Assembly (NCBI RefSeq): GCF_901933205.1
Contig: NC_044571.1
Coordinates: 72,541,689 to 72,605,688, forward strand
Reading direction: 5' to 3'
Length of the DNA stretch: 64,000 bases
Source: Camarhynchus parvulus
Lineage: Eukaryota; Chordata; Aves; Passeriformes; Thraupidae
Made by a program: the position numbers and the translations under genes. Position 1 is the stretch's first letter, and the number at the start of each line of letters is the position of its first letter. The notes below the pieces were generated by a model that was given only the letters and a program-made list of their open reading frames with translations, was not told where the DNA came from and did not search any database. This document shows, piece by piece, positions 35,256 to 47,500 of this stretch.

Positions 35256-35561
35256 TCACGTAAGTGTTTTCATTGGAAAGACTGGGAGGGGCTGATCTTC
35301 ACACGTAAAGGATTTAGTACAATGAAGAGACACCCAAAGAAACCTCACATACTGCAGCAGTAAAGGAAAATAAGCTTTCAGGTGCATGCTGATCAAACTG
35401 TTTATTCCCAAACTCTGAAGTGGAAAAGGTGTAACAACACCTGAAAGTGAAAACAGAAACCAGCAACAATGCAAACGTGTTCCAGAACAAAGACAGTAAT
35501 GCAGCCCCAGCTGTTTGCTCCCTATCTGGTGCTGGGTGGAGATGTCTGTCACCAAATAAAC
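35256..35561 (-). CDS. RNF17: RNF17 proposed terminal exon
   Basis: The acceptor TTTGTGTTTCAG at 35562 is good, and the phase-0 frame stays open for 101 codons ([20 protein letters not shown] and on) to TGA at 35256. Only the first part looks Tudor-like; the Cys/Phe-rich rest resembles untranslated DNA. A poly(A) signal inside the frame (35401-35406) conflicts with this stop. The true C-terminus may be different, or a small exon may be missing between 35.6 and 36.8 kb. Confidence 0.5.
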   Translation of the reverse strand, partial: VYLVTDISTQHQIGSKQLGLHYCLCSGTRLHCCWFLFSLSGVVTPFPLQSLGINSLISMHLKAYFPLLLQYVRFLWVSLHCTKSFTCEDQPLPVFPMKTLT

Positions 35562-38500
35562 CTGAAACACAAACAAGAGTTATGTCCCAATAATAAAACT
35601 TCATCTTTACTCCAAGTACTTTAACAAGATACTAGAAAAAGTGTCCCAGCATCAGCTGTTGAGCTAATTCTTCACCCCTATGCATTAGTTCCATCTATGC
35701 CTATGAGAAGGGTATCACAGGACAATACTTAAGGCTCCAAGGCCAGAAAAGACTGAGATGTGGATATTTAGTTTCACTATTCCAATATTAGAAAGTGTTA
35801 GGAACATCACCTGTTCACATCTGCTAGAAGAGTGCTTATTAAATGGGAAGGAAATTTTTAATGAGGAGCTTTATACACATAGTATAAAGCTCCTCATTAA
35901 AAATGTTCCATGTTTGGCTAGACATATGGACACCAGCATGTTATCATGGATGTTTGCCTGAGCAACCACTGAGAACCACCAGCACCTGACACAGATTAAA
36001 AGCAGAAAATAAAGATTAGTTTTGATTGTTTGGGCAGAGTACACTGCCACATCTGCAAACTGCCTTTCTCAGTTACTGGCAGCAGAAGCTCTTTATGTTA
36101 TACCACACCAGGCTTATTTGTTTCAGTGCCTGTAAGTTCTTAAAACTGTAGGTTTCAGTAATGGTATGTGAAGGCGTTAATTTTTAACAACTTTTTGTTT
36201 TATGTTAAATACTTTACTAATAGAATGGATGTGTGGACAGAAGGGATTTTTTTCTCAAATAAACTTTAGTTGTCCACATTACTGGCAGTTTATACTTTGC
36301 TTAGAACTTCTGCAATCATCCCTTCCCCAGTGGCATGAATTTGTAGTTCATGTTCACTGTACTTACATGTCACTGATCCAACTCTGCAAGACCCATTTCT
36401 ATCAGCTTCAGATGAACCAGATTTTTGTCATCTCCATACAAAGAAATTGTAAGCTCTGGTGAAACAGTCTGAAAGTTTACAGTGTTGAGAATTACAGATT
36501 TAAATCTCAAGCTGATACTGAATGATTTAACTGGCTACACTTACTGTCTAAATGGAACTGTGAATATAAAAAGAATACCTCTGGTTTTAAAATAATAGGA
36601 ATGCTCAGAAACTTTGTGACTGCAGAATTAAGAACATTACACCATTTTCTCTTAGCTCTCCTTCATGGTAAATGGTTTTCAATTTAAAACTATGAGGATT
36701 CAGAGTAAAACAAAGACTTAGAAATTAGAGTGCTAGTAAGAATTTTAGGCTCAGTAAGAACCAGGGAAAGAAAAAAAAAAACCCAAAACATTTCTTACAA
36801 GTATGGAAGCAGAGAGACGTTTTCCTTCCACACAGTCCACCATGGCCCACAATGCTTTCAGGCTCCATTCTGGGGAATAAGGAATTCTTTCCACGTTTTT
36901 GTCATCTGAAGCAGGTCTAAATCCAGCCAACAGAACTCGCACTGCTTGAACTGGGTACTTCAGCAGGTGACAAGGTATGTGACGCAATCTGAAAGCAAAA
37001 TGACAAAATGAGAAGTGTTTGCCCACGGCAATCCACTGGCCAGTAAGGACATCAGGATGGCTGAGTGGGTCACACAGCACCTTCCTGGTATGGGAACCAG
37101 GACTGGAGTGCCTGCTCTACAGAAACATGCCAACGTCAGACCCAACAACTCCTCAGGCCCTCTGAAGGACCTGGCACAGGAGCTGTCAGAAAGCAGCCCA
37201 GCATCAGAGATCCCTCCTTAGTACTCTGCTCAGGGAGGACTCCCAAGAGCCAAACACAGATTGCAGCACAGGAATCCAAGTGTGAATCATCACAATGCAG
37301 CTCCACAAACCTTTGTGGTCCACATGCTTCACACCTGAATGTGCACTAGACACACTACTACAGGAAATAGCTACCTGGGGTTTACATTGTAATCTCCCCA
37401 TTCTTTATCTTTCTAAAGAAGCAAAGGAAAGGGGAAGCAGAGAAATGCAGCACTGAAACAGAAGAGACTGTCTCCCTAGACTCCAACAGACTGTAAAGCA
37501 CAAATTCTGTTCAAATCCCCATTTCTGCATCATCTTCAGCAAGGAAGTGTACATTCCACAAGAAGCTTGAGAGCAAGTCACTGTGATTAAGCAGTACATA
37601 TGTGTGTGTATATATATAAATGTATATGTATGAGAAATTCAGACAGGCTTATGGAACCCTAAAAACCTGGGATGTTTGAGACACTCAGCTGACATCTGTG
37701 TCAGCACAGGAGCAGTCCAGAGCATTTCAGAACTGCACAGAACAGGGATTTGAACATCCATGTTCCACACAGGCAGAGCAGGGTGTGTCCTACTCAGACA
37801 CTCCCTTATCCCTTAGTTTACTCCCCAGCTGTCTTCTGTGTAGACAACAGTCACACAGGATTGGGATTTGTCTGTACCCTGGAGGGCTCAGCCCTTGTTT
37901 TGAGTAAGGTTCTCAAGGGCAGAAGCAGATTAACCTGAGCCCGCTCACAGGTTAAGTAAGTGGAGATAATGGAGAAATCTGATACTCTAACAATGGGCTT
38001 CTCAGAACAATCTGAAACACAAACAGGTGCACAAACCCCACACCCCACAGGCAGAAATTATTAAACCAGCCAAAACACTTTCTAACTGTAATACAACAGT
38101 AAATGATGGTAAAAAATATATACATAGTTCTAGAAAAATTAATAATGAATGTAACATACACATATTTATTTGTAAGTACATATTTTATGATTTAAGTGCA
38201 TACATACATACATACACACAGACATTTTACATGCAGTTATTTCTTATTTACCTGCTTGTTGGGGCAACTAAGTAAGTACCATAGTCAACAAACTGAACCA
38301 GAATCTGAACAGGCACAAGCTGTGTAATAGAGAGGAGCTTTGCTCTATACCATAAACCATCCACATACTCTGCAAGGCAAGGCAGTTCTGTAAAAGAAAG
38401 GAAAAAAACAAAACCATCACAGAACACTCCACAGTACTCAGTGCAGTACAAAATGATCCTGAAAATCCACTTTACTTTGTGACCAAGATTAAGTCTCCTC

Positions 38501-41500
38501 TTCCTCATCGAAACTGTGCTACAATTTTGTTCCATGCATCCTCCAATTCTCTCTGAACTTCAATCCAAGCAGTACTATGCAATTTAAGTCAAGTTTCTCT
38601 GCCTCACGTGGCAATGGTGAGAAATAACACCAAATTGCTTGGTTAAAAGATAGTGGTCCAAACAGTTTAATGTTCCAGCTTTTCAACTGGGACTCATCTG
38701 CACAGTCCAGTCAGTAAATCGATTGATCTCCAAGTGAACAGACATGTCTGGAAGACAGGAGGCAGATAATGCCTAAAACCTCACCCAGAGTTTTATGAGT
38801 TGGCAGAATCAAGTATGAGCGAGAACTGCTTTCTTCATCAGGTTTTAGACAGCCATACTTGTGTTAGTTTAGGCCCAACAGCTGTGGACATTAAAGTGGT
38901 GCTCCTTAGGGCTCACACAACTTCTAAACATTGATAACATGATTTTCTGTACATAACTTTTGTCTTTTGAATATTTAATAAAACTGTCACAGTTCAGTGA
39001 CAGGTGCCTTTAGAGTAAAGTTTTATTACTGCCAAATGGGATCTGAAGTGAGTTTGTAACTCTAACAGGCACTGGGAGTCTGAGTTCTGCCCATCATTTT
39101 CCAGTGGAAGAGAATGACACAAAAGCCTCAATGTAATGAAAAGTAAAAACATATTACAGTGTATCATGTAATTACAGTGTGATTTTACTCCTTACTCTCC
39201 AAAACTTTTATTTAAAATACATAGAAATACAAAAGGAAACTCAGGCTTTCTGAATATCCAAACAAAACAACCAAGAAAATAAACAGAACGTACCTTTTTT
39301 GAAGTTTGTTAGATGAGGAAGTGTCTTTACAATTTTATTGCACCACTTCAGGGCTTTACTAAGGCTCTCTGAGTCACAGCTGGCAGATCTCTCTGTGGCA
39401 GAGCACTTTGTCAGGTTCTCAGAAGAATCAAGACAAATATAAACCTATTTAAAGATAAGGCTCTGATGTTACTATTTTTTGGAAGTTGTGTGGGCTTACA
39501 CAAAATTCACTATTGTTCTGCCACATTACATTCCAGCAACCTATTTTCTTATTAAAAAGCTAACTACCAGACTGCAGTAGTGTAATTCTTTCAATTCATT
39601 TTTCTAGAGAAATGATTAGTATTTCACTGCCCCCACCTATGAGGTTTATTCAAATAAGTGTTCATCCAGAGAGCTGCCCCACACAACCCCCTGCACCAAT
39701 AGCTCAGGACCATTTTGCAGCCTCTAATGCTCTAAGATTGCCATCTGTGCTCTCCTTTTCACCAGCTCAGTGGGAGTGCAGCATGAGAGATGTTGACCAG
39801 ACACACTGACCTCCTTGGGGGACACCAAGTGGGTAACTGTGACAGGAAAGGTTTCTCCTGGAACAGGCAGTGGCTGCAGCAGGTACGAAGGCGAAAGGTC
39901 TCCTTCAAATACCCCCTAGACCAAGACAGACTTCAGCTGAGCATCATACTGAATAACACAATAAAAACTAACTTAGGTATAACTTTGGGCTCAAAGGAGT
40001 TACCTAAGAAGGTATATAGTAACAGTAAGCAGTGTGTCCTTGATGAAAAAAACTGACACTGCAATGTACAGATAAAGATTTTTCTCAGCAGCATGGCATT
40101 GTCCAGTGTATTTTTTACAACTATGTATTTGAATTCTACATGTCATTGCTGCATTTGGTTCACCACAAAATAAACCCTGGTGCATTAAATTATACTTTCA
40201 GAAGGATACGGCACACAGCTCAGCTACAACATTGGTCATGAAAAGAACTTGTATTATCTCTTGCTTAAAACACGATGAGTAACAAAATGTACAATTTCTC
40301 CAAAATACATTTTTACACATTTACTTGAGGAACACTTTTCATTATGCCCCGAGAAAAAAGTAAAAGCAACATATGTAACTGGAAAATGAAACAATGAATT
40401 ATGACCCTTTGTTTCCCTTGCAGGATCTGATAGAGGATTCAGTACAAAAAATCATTATGTTCCTCAAACTTAGCTAGGAAAAAAAGATTTTTTTTCCATT
40501 TAAAGTACATACTCCTACAAGTAAAGAAAGGATGTCTAACTAAATAACAGATACACAAACTGAATCCCAGATTTCTGCAAAACTATCAGGAGCACTGTGA
40601 GTCAGGAGCCACCTGACTACACTTGGACACAGACACCTGGAGTAAGAGTCACTGCTGTAAAGGTCAGCATGCCTGGAGGTTCTGATGCATTCTCCAACAT
40701 CCTACTGCCCTACCAGGATTCTCAGGCTAGTGCCTAAGCTAGGACTGTCCTATGGTAATAAAGACCAGCTCCTAAGCTCATCAGTGCAGTGCAAGGCAAG
40801 CTCATCTCTAAGACAGAGACCCTGCAGCAATGGTGCACTGAGCTCGGCATAAGCCACTGTTAGCAGCTGCAAGGCTCACAACATAGAATGAAGTCCTTAT
40901 CAGCTTAACTTATTCCAAATCACAGATTTGAAGCTGTGAAATAAAGTTACAAAGCTATAGAATGAAATAATAGATAATGGTTATGCCTTATGTAAAAATA
41001 ATGCACTTTAGCTTCCTGTGAGCATGGCTGCTGAGTCTCTACAGCTAAAACCAGAGCTGATTATGTCTGAATGTGTTCAGAGCTGCTTGCTTCCCACTTC
41101 TGCTATTCCTGAGATTCAGCTCAAGTTCTGGACACCTTGCTTCTTTTCTGGTTTGCAACTGAACACTTCTGTTGTCTGTTTTCTTACAAATTGTTCTGAG
41201 TCACTTATTCCTGGAATGGATCTGCTTAATGCAATTATTCCTTGAGGAAAGCACTTCAGGCTTTCTGAATGCTTCTAGCTGCAACCTTCTTACACAGCTT
41301 TACTTTTGTTTTCCAAATTTAATTTTTGTGTTAAAGGTACAAATCTCATTTCCAGATCCATATTTAGTTTGCCGAAGCTGTGTGTCGTGCTGACTTTATG
41401 AAAATGCAACAAGAGATTGATTTACAAAGAGGTTTTCCATGGTTACTCAGCTCTAATACACACTGAAGGATTTTTCTAACTGCATCATGAGCCCAGTGGC

Positions 41501-44500
41501 AGACAACTCGAGCTCTGCACCAGCAGTGACAGCAGCAGACTCTGTACTGGAAAATTATTTTCTGAAGCAAAGATATTTGTTGGAAAGAAAAGTACATTGG
41601 CAGACAAACAAAATTAAGAGAAAAATGCAGTAACAAAGTCTTAGCAATTTAAATAAACCTGATCCTCAGATTTCAAGGAACAAAAAAACGAAAAATACAG
41701 AGAAATTACTTATTGCACGGGTTTTTTGTGTTAAGACAATTAAGTTAGGTGGAAACTTCAATCCTCCCCTAAAGATCATCAGGTAAGTGTCCCAGACTAT
41801 TGGAATAAAGAACCTAGGTAACTCCCCAATAAATCACTGGGTTTATGATGAAATACTTGATTTAATTTACTCCATCCTTAGATATATTTTTATGAATAAC
41901 TAATGCCTTCAAGTGATAAGAGTATTACCCTATTCCTAGTGTTCTAGAGGAACACTAGCTGGACATTAAACAGAAGTGCAATAATCTCTTTTCATTACAG
42001 AGTCCATGAACAAACTCTTGGAAATTTTTTATTCCACAGAGTCTAATTCAGCACATTGTAGCTCCCCATGTTGTGCTGCAGATCTGTGTGCTCAGTCCTA
42101 CTGCTGCTTACAGCACAAAACCACACACAAATATTAAAGTAACAAATCCTCCTAGGTCACAACAAGCAACTGAATAATCTTTCTAAAGTTAGAACAGCAA
42201 CAGCAGAAGGGACACACACACACGTCTCACCAGCTTTTGTATGTCCTGGCAATCTTCAGCAACACAGTACCTCTGGTATGCCATGAAGGATGAAAGTGAC
42301 ATCCCCCCAAAATACAGGCTGATGGACAACTTGCCCCATGGGTTGTCTGGTAACTCCTATTTACACAGGACAAAACAGGACTGAAACAGTAATACTGGGA
42401 CTGAAGTGTTAGATATAGTGACCAAGAAATTCAAACCTCTCTGCTGATAAGCATAATACTCAAAGACACAAGACCAAGATGCCTATTAACATCAGTTGTA
42501 ACACAAAGGGGAATATCTCTCTTTCCAATATGGAAGCACCAATTGCTCATCCTAACACTGAAATATTATCCCATGTTTGCTCAAACCCTTCCCCTTCACA
42601 ATTTATCACTAAGCTGTCTGAAATGGCTTGTTTTCAGACAATACAGATGATGTGCTTCCTTATAATTTTAATAAATTATGTTAAAACTTTATCACTTAGA
42701 ATAGAATTTATAACAATTTATGCTGCCAATAGGTAGGTTACTTGTCAGAATGACAACTCAACATGGTGAAAAAACACTACTAGCCCTAATAGAGATATTT
42801 AAGGCCTAAAAACTATAATAAAGGTAAAGTCACAGGATAAGTTTAGTTGTGGTTTTTCTTTTGTCTAAGAAGTACAGTTACTGCTATATTCCCTCATGTA
42901 CCATTCCCAATGCCAGTTAAAAGGAAAAAGACAACAAAATTTTTGCTTAATTCCACATCTATTAATAAATTAGGCTACCTTAACATGAATTTCAACTTCT
43001 TCATTTTTGAGGAGTTCTTGAAGGTATTCTACTGCCTCCTGCTGCCAAAAATTTCCAATCTATTTGGAGAAAAGCAAGAAACCAACACATAAAGATGCTA
43101 ATAAATAATAGTCTTCCTATTCTTAGGGTACACGGAAATACACAAATACCATTAAAAAAGAAATCTGACTAGAAGACACATTAGTTTGATTTGTCTACAA
43201 TCATTTAAATATTACCTGCAATTTGATGCATTATAATTCAAGTGACAATGCAACCCACAATTTTCAGATCCTGAAATGGCTTAGAAAGAGATACTGCTTG
43301 CCAAATCTAACCAATACTATGTATGCAATAATGTACGTGTGCAAAATTGTCTGAAGCATAATCCAAAGAATTACAGAAATGAAGATGACACTCAACAAAA
43401 CTTAAATACTCTTATTCTCTGCTGTATCTGTTTGCTGTCCAACCTGTACACTTACAAGCCTGTCTTTCACAGAATCATAGGCTGGTGTGGGTTGGAAAGG
43501 ACCTTGAAGATTGAATTTGAACCCTCTGCTGTGGGCAGGGGCACCTTCCACTATACCACATTGCTCCAAGCCCCCTCCAACCTGGCCTTGAACACTTTAG
43601 GGATGGGGCACCAACAACATCCCTAGGCAGCCTGTTCCTATGTCTCACTCTCCTTGTAGTTAAGATTTTCTTCCTAGTACCAAATCTAAACCTGTCCTCT
43701 AAGTTTGAAGATATTCCCCCTTGTCCTATCACTCCATGACCTTGTAATGAGTCCCTCCCCTGCTCTCCTGCAGCCCCCTTTAGGTACTGGAAGGTGCTGA
43801 AGATCTCCCTGGAGCCTCCTCCAGGACAAACAGCCCCAACTCTCTCAGCCTGTCATAGGAGAGGTGCTCCAGCCCTCTATCTCCACCGCCCTTCCCTGGA
43901 CTTGCTCCCACAGGCGCTGCTCTTCAGGTGCTCTCCTGACCTGTGATCCTGCTCCAGGCTTGGCATGCCTACAGACCAAAGAGGCTCTTCTTCTCTGGGA
44001 CATGGGCCCCACAGCACCCCACCAGAGGAGCCTCCTCAAAGTGAGTGCCATCATCCGAGCAACCCAACCACCACTGGCCACGGCAACAGTCCTGTAATGA
44101 TTTCTTAACTCACCACACTGGAGTAAACCTTTCAAACCCCTTCTCTCTGCCAGACAGGACTGATGAAAAAACTACTGGCAGGCCACAGATCCTTACACAT
44201 ACTCTTGGGATCTACAGATAACCCCTGCAGATAGCACCAGGAGCAGTCTGAGGGGTATCACTGGTGCCAGCAGGAGCAGATAACTAACTCCTGGCACTGG
44301 GTAACAGGGAGGGGACTGTACAGGGCCTTGCAGCCTCTCAGTGATGTCCCCAGTACAAACAGGCAGGAGCACCACCCCTCTCTAGAGAGTGGTGGGTCAG
44401 GACGTGGGCTCCTCTGAACCTCTCTGGAGGGAGCAGCTACTCCTGTCTCCCATCTCCCCCTGCCTTTTGTCAGCTGCCCTGGGGGTTACACGGGGAGCAG

Positions 44501-47500
44501 AGGGTGCTGCCCTCCTCAGCCCTGGCCTCTCCTGATGTGAGGGCTCTGTCCTCATCAGCCCACAGAGAGAGGAAGCAGTGCTGCAGGAGCACCTCACACT
44601 CTGGGGAAACCTCTTCTTCTTGCAGGCCCTTGCCATTGCAAGCTTCCATTCTTCTGCATTATTGCCCCTTCTCTCTTCCACACATGCTGCTGGGAGGGTT
44701 TCTGGCTCTTTGGCTGTGGGTCCACTGCAGACTGCACTTGCAATCAGCTCTCCAACCCCTCCTCAGCCTCCCTGGTGCTGCACAGCCCTCTCAGCACCTG
44801 CTGCAGGAGCTTTCCTACCTGGGCATGCTACCTTTCCCCGGCAGGCCTGCTGCCTGTCCCTGCCCCACCACCCCTGCAGACTTCCTTACTCTATCACTTT
44901 AACTATTTCCAGCAATAAAAGTAAGCTGGTAACCTCAGTATTCCACTTTTACTAAGTGCACCATTCAGAGTATGCAAGGTGTGACAGTATGTGATCATGT
45001 TATTTACACACCAATTACTTACTGACAAAAACCCTTAAAACAATTCAGCTGTATTAGTTTAGATTGCTTCCTACACAGCCAAGATCAGAATGTTAGAAAC
45101 ACAGTTTTGCAGGACTTGACAATTTCAGATGGTCTGGCCATTCTGCATTAAGAAATCCAGGACTTACTTTTTGTTGCTGCTATTGCAAAATGAATTATTT
45201 CAGAGTATCCCCTGCCAAGCCTGCAGTGTCCCGTCTCACAAAGGTTTGACTCCACTGACATCTACCCTTCAAGCATGGTCCCCTCCTAAAGCAAACCTGC
45301 TGGGCCCTGACAAGGACCTGCTGAAACAATCCTCACGATCTCTTCTCTGAATCCTTGCAGGCAAGAGAAGACACCAGCACTACTCTCAGCCTTTCTGACT
45401 AGGCAGGGTATTGATTTGAGTAACCATCCACCAACACACGCATGTGCCGCTACTCACCGGCAGCGTCTTGTAGAGCTGGCATGGGATGCAAAATGGAGGA
45501 ATGCCAGTGTAGAACGTAGTTGGATACAGGTGACACTGAGGAATGCTCTCTATGTAACCACGATCTATGTACTGTACCTAGAGGAAACGCAAACATTTCC
45601 TGAAATACTTAAGTTTAGTAAAGGAATGCGTTCATTTACAGCATTACTTTAACAGAGGAAAAAAAAAAGGTTTGATGGTAAGTAGGTGATGTGACAAAGT
45701 GAAAAGGCAAGGAAGGATTAAAAAAAGTGGTGTGGCAGATTAGAAATTCAGTTTATAAAGTTCTCTTGCAAGAATTCCTACCTTTTGTGGAAAAACCAAC
45801 ATCAGCTTAAAATTGAAAGGGAAAAAATTTGTGAACTAGGACAGATTTTTCAAATCTTCATTCAAAAATCATGAGCAGACTCAAGAGCTTAGGTAAGATG
45901 AACTGCTAATGAGAAGAAGGCTCTATACCTGTGCAGCAGAAAGAATTCAAAACAGACAGCCAATACTTTTTGGGTGGGGATTAGGGCAGGTGTGAGACTC
46001 TAAACCTAATTGTTTTCAAAGCATTCCACATAATGTAAGAACAGTAAAAAATAAAAAAACTAGAAGGGTTTACTTACAGGAAATCAAGAGCAGCTTTTTA
46101 CTTAAGAAAATAATCATTACTAGGGAAACTACAGGAAAAATTGTGACAACTGAAATAGGTAAAAATTATCTTTAAAATAGATGTAAAAATGAGGACAGTA
46201 ATCCACACCTTTAAGCAGAATGAACAACTGCACAGGTCAGCTGAATGAAAAAAATGTTAAATCCATTATTTATTTTAGAGGATTCGATATATGCCTTTTT
46301 CAAACACACATATGCAGACATACACACACCCTTCCCCCCTTACCCCATCCAACCAAACTTACCTGCAGAGTACTACCGCTGACTTCTACAATTTTAGCTC
46401 GATACCACATAGTATCTGATCCTCTTACAACACAGGCTTCTCCCTTCTTCCAGCAGTAGGGTATCAGGAGACCAAGGCCTTTGAAGGTATTTTGTATTTC
46501 AGCCATCAATTTGTTTAGTGCAGTTTCTTGAGAGAGGAGGCGAAATAAAAAAAAATTAAGAATAGCCTCTAATGTTCATGCAAATATTTCTATCACTAAA
46601 CCCCATCAGATGCAGATGACAGGTATAAACAAACACATGTGCAGCTTTAAAATATATTTTCCAACACTGATACAATATGTATGTTCAATATCTAGTATAT
46701 GCAGAAGAGTTACTAACAGTAGACTGCATTTCCCATTCTGAAGCCATCAGAAATTCTGAATTCTAATATCAGAAGAACTTGTAGAAGAGTCTATAAATTT
46801 TGTAAGCGACACCTAGGCAGCACTATATCAGAGCAAAACAAAGCATGAACAAGACAACAAATCCCAAACCACTGTTTCAGGGGTAGGACACCATGAAACA
46901 ACACAGAAGAGGTGCCCAGAAGAACCTCTCCTGCTATGTGTACAGCCTACAGCAAGAACTGCAGGAAGAACACACAGTCCTGTGCAAGTGGGGTTACTGT
47001 ACTTTGAATTTCAAAGTTTTAGGAATAAAAACAGTTACATAATCTAATAGTTAAATGCACTTGTGGAGCAAAAAAGACAGAAATAATGTTCTCATATGTA
47101 AATATTTCTCTAAAGCACAATATACTAACATGGAACTGCATCACTCAGAAGAAAATGAACTTCTTTCAAGCAACACAAACACGAAACATTGTGAGATATA
47201 GAATGTATCACAATGCAAATAATGAGCCTGAAGAAACAGTACTGAACTTAAACTGAAGGAAAAAATACAGCAGTATCTAAGAACCAAGCTAACTTCTAAT
47301 AATCTTTATGACTGTATCTGCATCAGTTTGAAGTAAATTACTACATTTACTTTATCAGTCAACATTACAAAATAAAGCACTTGCTGCTTTACCCATTACA
47401 ACCTAGAGAAGAAAGGCAAGTAACCTGCCTATCCAAGTGCTTTGGGTTTTTGGATTTCTGGGAGAGTGGGAGGACAGGAAAGGTAATTTAAGGACAGAGA

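Noticed and set aside
41364..41636. Cys-rich - strand frame in an RNF17 intron, considered as a zinc-finger-like exon
   Set aside because: No Tudor or zinc-binding spacing, no good splice sites, and window exons 21 and 22 already join in phase.
44504..44902. 132-codon + strand frame in the GC-rich intronic block
   Set aside because: Overlapping frames of similar length occur on both strands; no domain, and low stop frequency is explained by composition.
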